Shown: in pieces, positions 4,849 through 6,062 of the stretch
Layout: each line of letters opens with the position of its first letter
Numbering within the stretch: position 1 is the first letter of the stretch
Translations under genes and position numbers: made by a program
Notes under the pieces: model-generated
The model's database searches: none
The model's input: the letters and a program-made list of their open reading frames with translations, nothing else
Told to the model about the DNA's origin: nothing
From: a bacterium
Lineage (GTDB): Bacteria; Pseudomonadota; Gammaproteobacteria; Burkholderiales; Thiobacteraceae
Assembly: GCA_027438535.1 (NCBI GenBank)
Contig: DAIAMA010000088.1
Coordinates: 1 to 6,062, forward strand
Reading direction: 5' to 3'
DNA: 6,062 bases

Positions 4849-6062
4849 ACCGCATCGCCCGGCGCTCGCCGGGCGGCTTTCAACCAAGACAATGCGCCCA
4901 AGCCCGCCGCGCGTCCGCTGGCGAAACAGGCGGTGAGCAGGTAGCCGCCGGTGGGTGCTTCCCAATCCAGCATCTCCCCTGCACAGAACACACCGGGTAA
5001 AGACCGGATCATCAATTGCGAGTCGAGTGCTTCGAAGGCCACGCCACCGGCAGTACTGATGGCTTCATCCAGCGGGCGCGGGGCAATCAGCCGCAGCGGC
5101 AGCGCTTTGATAGCGGCGCCCAGGCGGGCAGGCTGGGCATAATCTTGTGCGGATACCCGTTCGCGCAGTAATCCGGCTTTCACGCCTTTAATGCCAAGCC
5201 GGCTTTGCAGATGGCTGGCCTGCGAGCGCGAGCCTCGGGGCCGCGCCAGTTCATCGATAACAAACGGCAATGTCTTGCCGGGCAATAGATCAAGATGAAT
5301 CAGCGCGCTGCCGCTTGCCGTGATCTCGTCGCGCAGCGCAGCGGAAAAAGCGTAGATCAAGCTCCCTTCTACCCCGCTCGACGTCACCATCAATTCACCT
5401 TGCTTACGGTAGCCGGCGCCAGCGCGATCAATGAAAGAGAGTGTCACCGACTTTACAGGGTGCCCGGCAAAACGCGTGCTGAAATGCGCGCTCCAGCCGG
5501 CATCGAAACCGCAATTCGCTGCGCGCAGCTCGGCGACCGTCACGCCGCGCCCGGTCAACAGCGGCACCCATGCGCCGTCGGAGCCGAGCCGCGCCCAACT
5601 CCCGCCACCGAGCGCCAGCACCACCGCATCGGCTTCTATACAGCGTTCGCCCGCGGGCGTGGTAAAACGCAACGCACCCTGATCGCTCCATCCTTGCCAG
5701 CGATGACGCACATGAAAATGCACGCCGCCTTCGCGCAATCGATGCAGCCAGGCGCGCAACAGCGGCGCCGCTTTCATATCGGTGGGGAATACGCGGCCCG
5801 AGCTGCCCACGAAGGTATCGATACCCAGGGCGTGTATCCATTGGCGCAGGTCGCCGGGGCCGAATGCATCGAGCAGCGGCTGCATCTGTTCCTGGCGCGC
5901 GCCATAATGAGAGCGGAATTGCACGGCGGGCTCGGCATGCGTGATATTCATGCCACCTTTGCCTGCCATCAGAAACTTGCGTCCGGCGGACGGCATCGCG
6001 TCGTAAACATCAACCCATGCACCGCCTTGGCTCAGTACTTCGGCCGCCATCAGACCGGCGGG
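4845..6062 (-). CDS. FAD-dependent oxidoreductase, HI0933/BaiN-like family, PP_4765 subfamily (5' end beyond right edge)
   Basis: 405 codons are visible before the stop at 4847-4845. The frame enters from the right edge as PAGLMAAEVL, the end of a GxGPAG dinucleotide-binding loop, so only about 10-15 N-terminal residues are missing. The first internal ATG (6050) is not the start. Landmarks by visible residue: AGRKFLMAGKGGMNITH (26-42, subfamily signature), GSSGRVFP (86-93), VLALGGGSWARLGSDG (148-163, second FAD contact) and FCAGEMLDWEAPTGGY (359-374), where the flavin-side Gly-Gly-Tyr lies. Length and motifs suit the roughly 400-residue uncharacterised flavoprotein subfamily (TIGR03862 as I recall it). 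Relatives include E. coli YhiN and the bile-acid enzyme BaiN. No membrane segment is visible, so it is probably cytosolic. The physiological substrate is unknown. Its promoter lies outside the window, and its stop overlaps that of the convergent phosphoesterase gene. Confidence 0.88.
   Translation of the reverse strand, partial: PAGLMAAEVLSQGGAWVDVYDAMPSAGRKFLMAGKGGMNITHAEPAVQFRSHYGARQEQMQPLLDAFGPGDLRQWIHALGIDTFVGSSGRVFPTDMKAAPLLRAWLHRLREGGVHFHVRHRWQGWSDQGALRFTTPAGERCIEADAVVLALGGGSWARLGSDGAWVPLLTGRGVTVAELRAANCGFDAGWSAHFSTRFAGHPVKSVTLSFIDRAGAGYRKQGELMVTSSGVEGSLIYAFSAALRDEITASGSALIHLDLLPGKTLPFVIDELARPRGSRSQASHLQSRLGIKGVKAGLLRERVSAQDYAQPARLGAAIKALPLRLIAPRPLDEAISTAGGVAFEALDSQLMIRSLPGVFCAGEMLDWEAPTGGYLLTACFASGRAAGLGALSWLKAARRAPGDAV
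4857..4874 (+). terminator. intrinsic-type terminator hairpin of the metallophosphoesterase gene
   Basis: GCCCGGCG-CT-CGCCGGGC is a perfect 8-bp inverted repeat (practically a 7-bp stem with a GCTC loop) beginning 9 nt after the TAA at 4846-4848. GGCTTTC follows, so the T-tract is short. The hairpin lies within the last codons of the convergent flavoprotein gene, in its C-terminal Arg/Ala/Pro/Gly tail. Confidence 0.55.

Noticed and set aside
4336..4965. 209-codon minus-strand frame
   Set aside because: It lies opposite the metallophosphoesterase motifs and crosses into the flavoprotein end in another frame. A shadow produced by GC-rich codon bias.

Overview
The window (about 57-58% G+C by eye) looks like the chromosome of a proteobacterium, probably beta- or gammaproteobacterial. 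This rests on the gene families seen (a PP_4765-type flavoprotein, a stand-alone PDC/Cache sensor protein, a periplasmic metallophosphoesterase), on sigma70-like promoters, and on a recognisable Pho box. No rRNA, tRNA, CRISPR array, transposase or phage gene is visible. Species cannot be assigned from sequence alone.

Layout from left to right. (1) 1-1316, minus strand: the first 438 codons of a gene that runs off the left edge. It encodes a protein of the fold-type III PLP decarboxylase family (LysA/ODC-like) that lacks the catalytic lysine and continues into a transmembrane segment. It has a good sigma70 promoter and Shine-Dalgarno. (2) 1614-1823, plus strand: a 69-residue hypothetical protein with a strong ribosome binding site. 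(3) 1979-2914, minus: a 311-residue soluble protein with a Cache/PDC sensor domain and no membrane segment or recognised output domain. Short palindromes and repeated words lie on both sides of it. (4) 3197-3463, minus: an 88-residue conserved-looking small protein of unknown function. (5) 3787-4848, plus: an exported calcineurin-like metallophosphoesterase, preceded by three in-phase 11-bp Pho-box units and a -10 element at the spacing known from phoA. It is therefore probably induced by phosphate starvation. (6) 4845-6062, minus: a FAD-dependent oxidoreductase of the HI0933/BaiN-like PP_4765 subfamily, missing only its extreme N-terminus at the right edge. Genes 5 and 6 converge and share a TTAA in which both stop codons overlap. 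The rho-independent-type hairpin for gene 5 lies inside the coding end of gene 6.

The genes mostly have separate promoters and alternating strands, so this does not look like one operon. The clearest functional links are between the Pho box and the secreted phosphoesterase, and within the first gene between an inactivated decarboxylase fold and a membrane anchor. The latter is the best candidate here for something not yet described.
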